From positions 1-20,828 of the forward strand of contig JAUCBJ010005467.1 in assembly GCA_032718475.1 (NCBI GenBank): DNA of 20,828 nt. Reading direction: 5' to 3'. Origin of the DNA: Nemertoderma westbladi. Lineage: Eukaryota; Xenacoelomorpha; Nemertodermatida; Nemertodermatidae. Under the pieces are notes generated by a model, which made no database searches, was not told the DNA's origin, and saw only the letters and a list, made by a program, of their open reading frames with translations. Both the position numbers and the translations under genes were made by a program. Positions within the stretch are counted from its first letter, which is position 1. Each line of letters starts with the position of its first letter. Of this stretch, positions 10,710 through 19,098 are shown one piece after another.

Positions 10710-11069
10710 TTATCCGTCCATAGTCACCGGACAGCTCTGCGGTTTATTCCCGTAGAACAGTAGAATTCCCGCAGCTTCCGACCCAATTCGACAACGAATT
10801 CGCCTGACACTTTCGCGTGGCAGAGAACGTAATCCGGTACGATATACGTCTGCCCGACTTTCAACAATTCCGGCTGTCTGGGCCGCCGCTAAACCCAAAT
10901 CGCAATCCTCGTCGATTCGTCCAGTCGTCGACGTAAGTCGGACTCTTCCCACCGCACTCCAAGGTGGGTGGCCTGAGTGAGGCATGAGGAACTTGGCAGT
11001 GGCCCGCATATACGATCCGACCGACCGCCGTATTCCCAGTGTAGTAAATAGAATCTTACTGACAAGCAA
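10710..11069 (-). other. Unrecognised 119-codon open frame
   Basis: This stretch is richer in GC than its surroundings and open for 119 codons on the minus strand. It contains an internal region reading [19 protein letters not shown] and a stop at 10710-10712. I recognise no domain, signal peptide or membrane segment. It lies upstream of the GFOD-like gene on the same strand, but its stop prevents a simple in-frame join. It could be an exon of an unknown gene, an element remnant or chance. Confidence 0.2.
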
Positions 11070-11273
11070 GCAATTCCGTAGTATTTATTCCTCAGTTAAT
11101 CGCATCTTGATGCCACTCGGCTGCTCGGGTCCAGATACATCAGACTGTCGGAGGCGGTTTAGATGAAGAAGTTGTTTAGATGGCCTTGCCAAAGACCAAC
11201 GACCTGAAGACGGTACCTGTAAATCTGTACCACTGTAACAGTTAACAGTACCGGTACCGGTACTGTAATACTG

Positions 11274-11506
11274 TAGTCTCCTAGCAACCAGCTGATGCCA
11301 AGCCTAATAATTTTTGGGTAGATTAATTTATTATAACTGTAAGACAGTTACACAGATGCTGCACGAAGACCCCACGCAAATTCAACTTGGAAAATTTCTA
11401 AACTTTTGCCAGACTACATATGTACCAAGTTTGGATATATTTTATCGAGATTTGGCTGAGTTATTAACGTTTAAAATTGGACACAACAGATCGACAGAAC
11501 AACAGA
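11274..11506 (+). repeat. Dispersed ~230-bp repeat, copy 1
   Basis: Starts TAGTCTCCTAGCAACCAGCT and ends GACAGAACAACAG. It aligns along its length with 13148-13382 in the same orientation, with many substitutions and small indels, so it is an old family. No coding potential is recognised. Confidence 0.75.
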
Positions 11507-11685
11507 GCAACAGACCACGTTCGTGGGGCCTTCGCGCAGCACGAGGCCCAGTTATGAGATACAAATTAAAATTGAGCGACTGTATCACAAAATCAGTATT
11601 TGAGAAATTTAACCACACCGCCAATCAATCAAAGAAAGGGGGACAGTACGTGTTCAGCGCTTTTAATCTCCACCCACCCCCCTCC

Positions 11686-11806
11686 CCTTCCCACCAACCA
11701 ATACATAACAGCGACATCTACCACCCATGGGCTGATGGGGCGGAAGGGTAGCACAAACTTATTTCCAATCGCACGTTCAATATGCGAAGCCATGTGGTTT
11801 ATAGGA
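11686..11806 (+). repeat. Dispersed ~115-bp repeat, copy 2
   Basis: Second copy of the 10551-10665 unit. It is followed without a gap by the tandem units starting at 11775, which share its CGTTCAATATGCGAAGCCA segment. Upstream is a pyrimidine-rich run (CCACCCACCCCCCTCCCC, about 11670-11688). Confidence 0.75.
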
Positions 11807-12125
11807 ATATAATCAACGCAGTACTCGTCTTCATTATAAGCCTCGTTGAGTTCGTCCTGTTTTGTATTTAAATATATTTCTTAAACGCAGGCTGACGATC
11901 TTTATAATAATAATAACAAGCGATGCGTTCAATATGTGAAGCCAGGTGGTTTATATAATAACAATAGTCAACGCAGTACTCGTCTTCATTATAAGTCTCG
12001 TTGTGCTCGTCCTGTTTTGTATTTAAATATCTTTCCTAAACAAAGACTGACGATCTTTATAATGCGTTCAATAGAAGAAGCCAGGTATGGTTTTGGTTTA
12101 TAGGAATATAGTCTACGCAGCACTC
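11775..12125 (+). repeat. Tandem repeat, ~140-150-bp unit
   Basis: Successive units start with GTTCAATATGCGAAGCC (11775), GTTCAATATGTGAAGCC (11927) and GTTCAATAGAAGAAGCC (12066), spaced 152 and 139 bases. Each carries a GTTTATA segment and CTACGCAG or CAACGCAGTACTCGTCTTC. The first two also carry CTCGTCCTGTTTTGTATTTA and CTGACGATCTTTATAA. The third unit is partial. Confidence 0.8.
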
Positions 12126-13147
12126 ATTCCTCATGAGCCCGAGTTATAGTGTAGCAATGTAAATGCAGTAGTTGCACCCGACCAGCCGGAAACTCGGAGC
12201 AATAGGCCTACTGCTTGTACAATGCGTGTCAATTTCAACACTGCCGGGCACTGGGTGATGGCAGAGTGAGATTAAAAAACCGGATTATTTCATCCTCAGT
12301 TACGGTTAGTCCAGTTTGCCCATTGCGGCAGCGATACCGAAAGTCGAGGTCAACAGACAGAGGCGGCCTTGGTGGTGAGTTGTTTGATTTCAATTCCAAC
12401 ACTTTTCTGGGCAGCTGGGTAGACTCTGGTAGTGGGTACCTGATCTTAGAATGCCGGTCAGCTGGTTAGTCCGCATAACTTCCATTGTTGCAGTTGCCGA
12501 GTCGATGGATGGTTGGTAGGGGTAGGCCTATTGCTATTGTTGTATTGGCAGATTGGTATGTACATCTACATCTGATTATACCAGTTGCCAGTGCCATCGG
12601 TCGTACCAATACATAGTCTTTAATTAACATATTTAACCGTTAACAAGAGTAGAAACCGCAAATGAAGAAATTCATTTTCTTCCGTCGCTGACAGGAGCGT
12701 AGAAATACCGGTATAGTGCTGTCGTAGTTCAGTACCGGTACCGTACCGGTAGTTCTGTAGTTGGCAGTTGCTACCAGTCCGGTTCTACAGTCTGACAGTA
12801 TTAGGGCGGTACGGCGCCAACGGACCCTCTAATCTAATTCAGGACCACAGTCCAGCACTCCGGAGTCCGCACTGCAGTGCATAGTATGGCTAATTTGGGC
12901 CTACAGAATTAGGCATGTCCTGTACCAGTATACTTGATCTATAATCACTGCACCGGTACCGCGGTACCAGTCAGTCAGTACCGTAAAACACCGAATACAG
13001 TATGGTATTGCAGTATTGTCTGATTGCAGGATTCCTGATTCAGGGATTGACATTGAGTGCAGGAGTATAGTACCGGTACAGGCAGACAGGCCACAATGGT
13101 ATTACTGCAGTACTGTAATTTCATAATTTGCTAGAAACCCAGCTGAT
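12126..13147. other. Noncoding region rich in ACCGGT palindromes
   Basis: No gene is recognised; the longest open frames have no motifs. TACCGGTA or GTACCGGTAC and decayed forms recur (near 12705, 12731, 12743, 12953, 13072), mixed with CAGTACTG-type sequence. TAGGCCTA-type palindromes occur near 12205 and 12525. This may be decayed satellite or element sequence. Confidence 0.45.
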
Positions 13148-13382
13148 TTAGTCTCCTAGCAACCTGCTGATGTCAAGCATTATAATTTTGGATAAATAAA
13201 TTTATTATAACTGAAAGACAGTTACACTGGTGCTGCACGAAGGCCCCAAGCAAATTCAACTTGGAAAATTTCTAAACTTTTGACAGACTATTTGTGTACC
13301 AAGTTTGGTTACATTTCATCGAGGATTGATCGAGTTATTAATGTTCAAAATTGAACACCGCAAAAAAAGCGACAGAACAACA
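13148..13382 (+). repeat. Dispersed ~230-bp repeat, copy 2
   Basis: Second copy of 11274-11506, in the same orientation. It ends GACAGAACAACAGG and runs directly into copy 3 of the ~50-bp motif, a junction not seen at the first copy. Confidence 0.75.
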
Positions 13383-13386
13383 GGTT

Positions 13387-13441
13387 GATTAATGGTACCC
13401 CTACGCTAAGGCTCACTCACTTCGTGGCTCGCCCCACAACA
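13387..13441 (+). repeat. ~50-bp interspersed motif, copy 3
   Basis: GATTAATGGTACCCCTACGC and onward to GGCTCGCCCCACAAC. It is followed 66 bases later by copy 4 in tandem. Confidence 0.7.
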
Positions 13442-13452
13442 GACACACCGAT

Positions 13453-13507
13453 GAGTTAGTGGTACCTGTATGCTAAGCTCGCTTACTTTCGTCGCTCGCC
13501 CCACAAT
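13453..13507 (+). repeat. ~50-bp interspersed motif, copy 4
   Basis: GAGTTAGTGGTACCTGTATG and onward to GCTCGCCCCACAA. It is more diverged than copy 3 in its middle (AGCTCGCTTACTTTCGTCG). Confidence 0.65.
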
Positions 13508-13667
13508 GTAACGTTGTAATAATAAGTGAATTGTTGTGGGGTGAGTGATTGAGTGATGCGGTGAATTAAATATAATGTAAATAGGACAATATAACAATTT
13601 TTCGCTATGGAGAGCATTAACATATTGTCCTACAGTATTTATATTATATATTTAATGTAACGTTGTA
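13505..13667. repeat. Hairpin between 14-bp direct repeats
   Basis: AATGTAACGTTGTA occurs exactly at 13505-13518 and 13654-13667. Between them lies an inverted repeat with a perfect 10-bp core (AGGACAATAT at 13583-13592, its complement at 13622-13631). Looser AT-rich pairing extends outward to about 13566 and 13655. This could be a small MITE with duplicated flanks. Confidence 0.55.
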
Positions 13668-14122
13668 CAGTAATTAGACGTTGAATTACTTAATTAGTCG
13701 TTGTTTGCTCATTGAAGATACGTTGAAATAATGGTATATTGATAACTATAAGCCCACGTTAAAGCAACAGTGCATGCCATACACATTCACAGATTCACAC
13801 TAGTTAATGCATTTGAAATGCTAACATTGTATCAATCAACGTATAATATTTAACCTTGCTCGCTATGGAATTCTTGTTTAAATGTCATACATTGTATCAA
13901 TGTATAATATTTCATACAAATACAACAATATTATGCATTGTCGTTAAATTTCTAACGTTGAAGCAACAGTAACATTTCATACATACTGTATTACGGTAGT
14001 GAGCAAATGCTACTAAGGAATCTTAAGCAATAAAGGAAAGCGGTCAGCAGCAGGGAAGCCAATACAAAATTGGCAACCCAAGGAAGCAATAATATAATAT
14101 TTATCAACTAAATAAGCAGGAC
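13668..14122. other. AT-rich region, short near-repeats
   Basis: No gene is seen. ACATTGTATCAAT followed by a TATAATATTT sequence occurs twice (near 13827 and 13889), and TTCATACA segments recur nearby. The stretch ends at the minisatellite. Confidence 0.4.
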
Positions 14123-14247
14123 CTTATTGCCCCTGGAACCTTATCGCCCCTGGAACCTAATCGCCCCTGAAACCTTATCGCCACTGGAACCTTATCGCCC
14201 CTGAAACCTTATTTGCCCCTGAAACCTTATCACCCCTGAGACCTTAT
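14123..14247 (+). repeat. 17-bp minisatellite, left part
   Basis: Seven units of consensus CTTATCGCCCCTGAAAC (one of 18 bp), then a partial CTTAT at 14243-14247 that abuts the LTR. Unit variants include GGAAC, GAGAC and CCACTGG forms. It is continuous in phase with 18769-19076 once the retrotransposon is removed. Confidence 0.95.
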
Positions 14248-14505
14248 TGTGGTGTTGTAATAACAATAATGGTTAACAACAGTTCAGTATAATATAGGAT
14301 TATGATTATAAGATATTCCAGTATTCAATACAGCATTCAGTCAATAGCTTTTACTGGTAGTCAACCTGTATCACTTACTATACCGGTACTGCCGCACGGT
14401 ACCTACTCCCTTCAGTCCTGACTCTCTCCTCCTGCTGTACCGCCCGTCCTCCCCTACTATAGGGGGCCGCATCCTCTTCACCCCCTGTCCGACTACCCTA
14501 ACACA
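14248..14505 (-). repeat. 3' LTR (element orientation)
   Basis: On the minus strand it starts TGTGTTAGGGTAGTCGG and ends CAACACCACA. It differs from the other LTR at 14459 (A versus C at 18722, plus strand) and 14475 (T versus G at 18738). No AATAAA signal is evident. A TACCGGTA palindrome and ATTATA-type stretches lie inside. Confidence 0.95.
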
Positions 14506-14529
14506 TCACCCCCAGTTTCTATAGAAACT
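14506..14529 (-). other. Polypurine tract with adjoining palindrome
   Basis: Just before the 3' LTR the minus strand reads GAAACTGGGGGTGA, a purine-rich tract at the place where plus-strand DNA synthesis is primed in LTR elements. It overlaps a perfect 16-bp palindrome, AGTTTCTATAGAAACT, at 14514-14529. Confidence 0.7.
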
Positions 14530-14634
14530 AATTATTTTACAATTTTAGTTTGCAAATTGTACATAACCGAGTCGTAGTAATTATTATCTCATCGTCGATA
14601 TCGGCGATCGGTGTCCTAACCCCAGAACACCACG
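14530..14634 (-). other. 3' untranslated stretch of the retrotransposon
   Basis: About 105 bases between the pol stop and the polypurine tract. No envelope or extra frame is seen. Confidence 0.6.
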
Positions 14635-17600
14635 TCAGTGAACATCGAAACCGTAATATCGTGGAGCCCGTATTTGTCTACCAATACGTGTCACAATCGG
14701 CCCCGGATCACAATCATCGCTGATATTACTATCAGTATCATCAGTTTCAGAGTTCTCAGAACTTTCAGTTTCGGAGTTACTTATTTCAGGCTTTTTAGAA
14801 CTTTCAGTTTCGTGCCCCTTATCCTTATCTGTACCTGTCCGGCTGGGCACCTTCCATACATCGTGTAGGTGTCGCCGCACCCCCTTCACCATAACCGACC
14901 GAGTGTCAACTGCATCTACCTGAACCGGTCCCCTCCATTTTTGAGTGCATCAGACGTGCTGGCCAGGTTTTACGTAAACCATGTCACCCTTCTCTATAGT
15001 AGAATGCAGGAACGCGAACGTTTTCCCTGGATGTTTGAGTTCGTCCTGCTCTGGGGAAAGAGCAGTTACCCCCGGTAGTTTCCTATGGCGTTGTGCCAAC
15101 CCCTGGAAGCACTGGCTGGCCGGACAACGTTCTTGGCCCCGCCCCTTTGTTTGATTGTACCAGAATGTGGCCTGCTCCAATGTTTTCCCAGATCGAACAG
15201 CCCATTTCTTTATAGTCCTATGAACTCTTTCCACAGGATTACCTTGTGGTCGATAGGCACAGACGTACTTTAGTTTTACCTCCCACTTCTCGAGAAATTC
15301 TTGGACTTCACGGCTCCAATATGCTGGGCCGTGGTCTGCCAAGAATTCGTCTGGCGGACCGAATTCGATGAACAGCTGCTGCAGTTCCAGAACAACAGTT
15401 GACGCTTTCTGATTGGCTGCTCGTCGACATACAGTGTAGTTGGTTGCACAATCTAATATCGTTAAATACTTTCTGTTTCCATAGTCTGTGAAATCGCTTG
15501 AAAGTCGCCCCCACGGTTGATTAACCTTACTAGTTCCTGGTTCCCATGGTAACGGACTGGGATCGATGCTAATACACTGTTCACATTCGCGGCACACCTT
15601 CTCAATGAGTTTTTTCGGCACTATATTTTTTATTTCGCGGTCGTTCTGGCAGAGTTCAGCGGTTCGTTCCACCCCTGGGTGGAAAATATTGTGGATTTCT
15701 CTAACTCGCTCTATTTGTCTGTTTTCTGGGTTAGTATTCTCGGATACGGTCGTCGCCGCTGCTATCACATTGCCCCCCTCATTAGTTTCAGTTTCTAGTT
15801 TTATCCATTTTTGGGGAACTCTCGTGAGGGGGTCTGCTATATTCTTTTCTGATGCAACTTGATGTACTCGAATAGTGAGTTTATATTGCTCGATCATGTT
15901 TCCTATCAGATCAAGTCGCCTTGCCACTAACTTTCGCGCTTGCCCTTTTGTGTGGATCCTATGTGAGTCGTTTATCACTGCTTTCAACCAACTTCCAGCA
16001 GTTACAGAATCCACATATAAGTCGATATCTACCAACCCCCAATCGATGGCTAGGTTTATCCCCTCCACAATGGCATCGAGTTCTGCTACGTTTATGTGGC
16101 TAGTGTCATTAGGTTTTCGCAGCCAGGCCGCATCTTCCACTATCACACCTCCGATTTTTATCACCACACCCTTTGCTATAGAGCTAGCGTCCGACCATAC
16201 CTCACCGTGTGTCGTCATTGGGACTACCCAGTCACCTGTCACCGGATCGCTGGTCTCTAGACGGGCCAAGGTTTCACTCAACATTTTTCGGACCCCCTTC
16301 TCTACAGCTGTGTCCCACGCTTTCCCTGCACTGCAGCGCTGCAGCCATGCACACGATGGTCTGAGCCACCCCGCCACCAGGTAGTGTCCACGCAGCTTCC
16401 CACATATCGAGTGAAGCACCCGACGTGTAATAACCTCCAGTATGGTTTGAGGCAGTTCTGAGTCTCTGCTCCATCGCAGTGTCTGCGTACAATCAGCATC
16501 CATTCGCAGACCAAGTACGCTACTCCCAGGCCTATCCATTTCCGCCTCTTTAGTAATAAGTCCATATTTCCAGAGATGTTTACGCACTTCCTCAGCTGAT
16601 ATTTGGTTGGTATTGATATGAACGTCATCCCGGAAGTTGTCTGTTGCCTCCTTAACTTTATCGTCTAATGTTAGCACTGTCTCCACGATCCGGTCCATCG
16701 CTTTGGGTGCTACTGCCAGTCCGAACCCCATCTTTGTTACAACATATCTGACACTCCTTATCACAACTGTTTGGAAAGATTGGAGATATTCTGGAACATT
16801 CACTTGCATATATGCCCATTTCAAGTCGACTATGGCCGTATTGTGTCCAATTCGGCGCCATTTTCTCATCTTCTCGCCACACGCCGCGGCATCTCGGCCT
16901 GGTGAATTCTCAATATATTGGTTTAACTCTCGATAGTCTAATATCGGGCGTATTCGCCTTTTCTTTGGCTCATATTTTCCCATCAATGGGATGGTCCCTC
17001 GCACCTTCCCGTGTCGCTCTCTGTCATAGGGTACCACCCAGCCTTTGTCTATCCATTCATCTAAGGCTGTATCATACATTTCGCGGTGTTCGGGACGAAT
17101 TTTATACTCAGTTGTATGGTTCTTCAGTGTTGGTGGACCCTCATCTGTTTTCCACTTCCACTCAACTGACCAATGTTTCCCGTCATAATTGGCTCGGAAA
17201 TCCGATTCATCTATATTGATATTCCGCGGGCCTGGTATGTCTTGTCCCGTATTTATCTCATCTATCTTCGCCACCGCCCCAGCTGCTCCAAATACAACCC
17301 CGGATAACGTCGCGGCCCCAATCCGTTTAATTGTGTCATACCCAAGAATTATTGTCGCGATCCCCAACAGCTTCTCCACTACCAGGAATTTACACTTCAC
17401 CAGTTGTTGCTGACCTTCAACCTCGATTATGGTGAGGTCAACTTCTCCAACAATATTAGCCTGGGCTTCACCATCTAGCATAGTGATGTTTCTCCTTTGG
17501 CCTGGATTCGACATAACACTGAGTTTATGCTGTTTACACCAAGGGGCTGACACCACACCTCTAGTACACCCTGTGTCAACTAACGCCCTCACTGTCCCTT

Positions 17601-17748
17601 CTACATCTTCTACGCGTACGCCAACTACTGGTGCATCCAGCTTCCCTGGGAAACGTCTGTTGGCCACAACATTCCCCTCTTCTCGTTTCCCGCCGGTTCC
17701 GGACCAACACTTCCAGGTGCCCCCCGGTCGCCTCCGCCGCCTCGACAA
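14635..17748 (-). CDS. Pol polyprotein: protease, RT, RNase H, integrase; internal UGA
   Basis: The frame opens after a TAG at 17754-17752 and lies in the -1 frame to gag, so it should be made by frameshifting at 17691-17685, not from its own start. Numbering from 17748: protease ALVDTG (DTG 58-60); RT with VDLKWAY (D308) and FRDD (D374, D375) in place of the common YxDD; RNase H with WSDAS (D520), AELDA (E556), YVDS (D580) and IADPLT (D639). Integrase has a zinc module H686, H690, C722, C725 and catalytic D752, D805, E840. A TGA at 14952-14950 stops the frame after residue 932. The same frame then continues as CTQKWRGPVQV, which completes the GPY/F module, followed by an acidic Ser-rich tail and RAPRYYGF, ending at TGA 14637-14635. 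A nonsense mutation is the likeliest reading. The encoded enzymes process the polyprotein, copy the RNA and insert the DNA. Confidence 0.92.
14950..14952 (-). other. In-frame TGA inside integrase GPY/F module
   Basis: Codon order GTC TGA TGC ACT. Homology clearly continues in the same frame, so this is a single premature stop. A CGA arginine codon changed by CpG decay would give exactly this. Confidence 0.8.
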
Positions 17749-18497
17749 CCCCTAGCTAGGTGGCCCGCGTTACCACATTTAAAGCATACCACCTTCCCTG
17801 ATGGTGACCCTCCTGCCGACTGGCATTCCCTCGCAAAATGTCCCGGTTTCCCACAGTTATAGCAGCTGCTTGGGGTTCGCCCCCGGTCCGCCCCCATCTG
17901 CCCCACGCCGCCCCGACCCCGACGGTAGTCCGATTGGTCTCCTTGATATCGTTGATATCCACCTGCTGCGCCCATCTGCTCGCTGACTGTTTGCTCGGAC
18001 AACATTCTCCTTGCATGATTTAGCAATTCGCCGACGCCCCCCTTTGATGCCATCGCTTTTACCTCCCCGCGCACTCTATCAGGCAGCCCGTTTGCGAAAT
18101 GTACCGCAAGTATATCCATAGCGCACTGACTCGTCGGTTCCTCCGTTACCAGTGACAGCAGCCACCGCAGGTCGGCCAAATATGTATCTGGTGACTCCGA
18201 TCCCACCAGGACTCGGTTTTTGAACTTCTTGAATGCAGTGTAGGCCGTATCAGCAAATGCTTGAATTAATGTTTTCCTCACTGTAGCATAGTCCCCTTTC
18301 TCTGCGTCGCTAAGCTGGCTGACTACGTCATGTGCTGCACCTGTAAGAGACAACCGAAGGTAAGTTACTTTGCTATCCTCGCTGAGTTTCGACTCCACTT
18401 TCAGTATTTTGAATGTATCTTCAAAAATTTCCAGCCACACGCATGGGTCGCTTCTACGATCAAACTTCGAAACGTAGTCTGCCAATTTAGGAGCCAT
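17625..18497 (-). CDS. Gag of the Ty3/Gypsy element, two zinc knuckles
   Basis: This is the structural protein that would package the element's RNA. From the ATG at 18497-18495 it has 290 residues. The N-terminal two thirds is a capsid-like alpha-helical region (WLEIFEDTFKIL, YLRLSLTGAAHDVV, FKNRVLVG, LADLRWLL). Two CCHC zinc knuckles follow: CYNCGKPGHFAREC (212-225) and CFKCGNAGHLARGC (238-251), separated and followed by Gly/Arg-rich linkers. The stop is at 17627-17625. An in-frame ATG at 18542, inside the LTR, would add 15 residues. The first ATG outside the LTR is only 13 bases from its edge, leaving almost no leader. The gag and pol frames overlap by about 125 bases and contain the frameshift signal. 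Confidence 0.9.
   Translation of the reverse strand: MAPKLADYVSKFDRRSDPCVWLEIFEDTFKILKVESKLSEDSKVTYLRLSLTGAAHDVVSQLSDAEKGDYATVRKTLIQAFADTAYTAFKKFKNRVLVGSESPDTYLADLRWLLSLVTEEPTSQCAMDILAVHFANGLPDRVRGEVKAMASKGGVGELLNHARRMLSEQTVSEQMGAAGGYQRYQGDQSDYRRGRGGVGQMGADRGRTPSSCYNCGKPGHFARECQSAGGSPSGKVVCFKCGNAGHLARGCRGGGGDRGAPGSVGPEPAGNEKRGMLWPTDVSQGSWMHQ
17648..17691 (-). promoter_or_regulatory. Programmed -1 frameshift signal between gag and pol
   Basis: Slippery heptamer G GGA AAC (17691-17685) lies in the gag frame in the required X XXY YYZ phase. A 7-base spacer (17684-17678) follows, then a stem: GGGGAA (17677-17672) pairs with TTTCCC (17653-17648) with one G-T wobble. Directly above it TGTTG (17671-17667) pairs with CAACA (17662-17658) around a TGGC loop. 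Four bases (17657-17654) bulge on the 3' side. The site lies inside the window allowed by the upstream pol-frame stop and the gag stop. Confidence 0.85.
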
Positions 18498-18510
18498 AGC
18501 CCGGTTAGCT
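18498..18510 (-). other. Putative primer-binding region, atypical
   Basis: On the minus strand the LTR end ...CACCACA is followed by AGCTAACCGGGCT and then the gag ATG. The usual TGG that pairs with a tRNA 3' end is absent at the LTR edge. The first TGG is at 18496-18494, inside the ATGG of gag. Confidence 0.45.
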
Positions 18511-18768
18511 TGTGGTGTTGTAATAACAATAATGGTTAACAACAGTTCAGTATAATATAGGATTATGATTATAAGATATTCCAGTATTCAATACAGCATT
18601 CAGTCAATAGCTTTTACTGGTAGTCAACCTGTATCACTTACTATACCGGTACTGCCGCACGGTACCTACTCCCTTCAGTCCTGACTCTCTCCTCCTGCTG
18701 TACCGCCCGTCCTCCCCTACTCTAGGGGGCCGCATCCGCTTCACCCCCTGTCCGACTACCCTAACACA
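18511..18768 (-). repeat. 5' LTR (element orientation)
   Basis: 258 bp, two substitutions from 14248-14505. It would carry the promoter, but no strong TATA or initiator can be assigned. It contains an ATG at 18542 in frame with gag. Confidence 0.95.
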
Positions 18769-19076
18769 CTTATCGCCCCTGAAACCTTATCGCCACTGGA
18801 ACCTTATCGCCCCTGAAACCTTATCGCCCCTGAAACCTTATTGCCCCTGCGAACCTTATCGCCCCTGAAACCTTATCGCCCCTGGAACCTTATCACCCCT
18901 GAGACCTTATCGCCCCTGAAACCTTATTGCCCCTGAAACCTTATTGCCCCTGGAACCTTATCGCCCCTGAAACCTTATCGCCCCTGAGAACCTTATCGCT
19001 CCTGAAACCTTATCGCCCCTGAAACCTTATTGCTCCTGGAACCTTATCGCCCCTGGAACCTTATCGCCCCTGAAAC
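18769..19076 (+). repeat. 17-bp minisatellite, right part
   Basis: Eighteen units of CTTATCGCCCCTGAAAC (two of 18 bp), starting with the CTTAT that is also the retrotransposon's target duplication. The opposite strand has GGGG every 17 bases. There are no spacers. Confidence 0.95.
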
Positions 19077-19098
19077 CTTATACCTTTAGACCCTTAGA

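Larger units (their letters stand above)
14248..18768 (-). mobile_element. Young Ty3/Gypsy LTR retrotransposon, 4521 bp
   Basis: Two 258-bp direct LTRs (14248-14505 and 18511-18768) enclose about 4.0 kb that reads on the minus strand as gag then pol in the order protease, RT, RNase H, integrase. That order is typical of Ty3/Gypsy. Each LTR has TG...CA ends, and CTTAT is duplicated on both sides (14243-14247 and 18769-18773). The LTRs differ at two positions, so the insertion is recent. No envelope gene is present. Apart from one in-frame TGA near the end of pol, no lesion is seen. Confidence 0.95.

Noticed and set aside
14950-14952. UGA as a selenocysteine codon
   Set aside because: There is no reason for selenocysteine in an integrase C-terminus, and no recoding element is visible; mutation is simpler.
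15085-17755. Many plus-strand open frames
   Set aside because: They are antisense to the gag and pol of the LTR element and have no independent support.
18769-19076. CRISPR-like direct repeats
   Set aside because: The 17-bp units are head to tail with no spacers and lie in animal DNA; this is a minisatellite.
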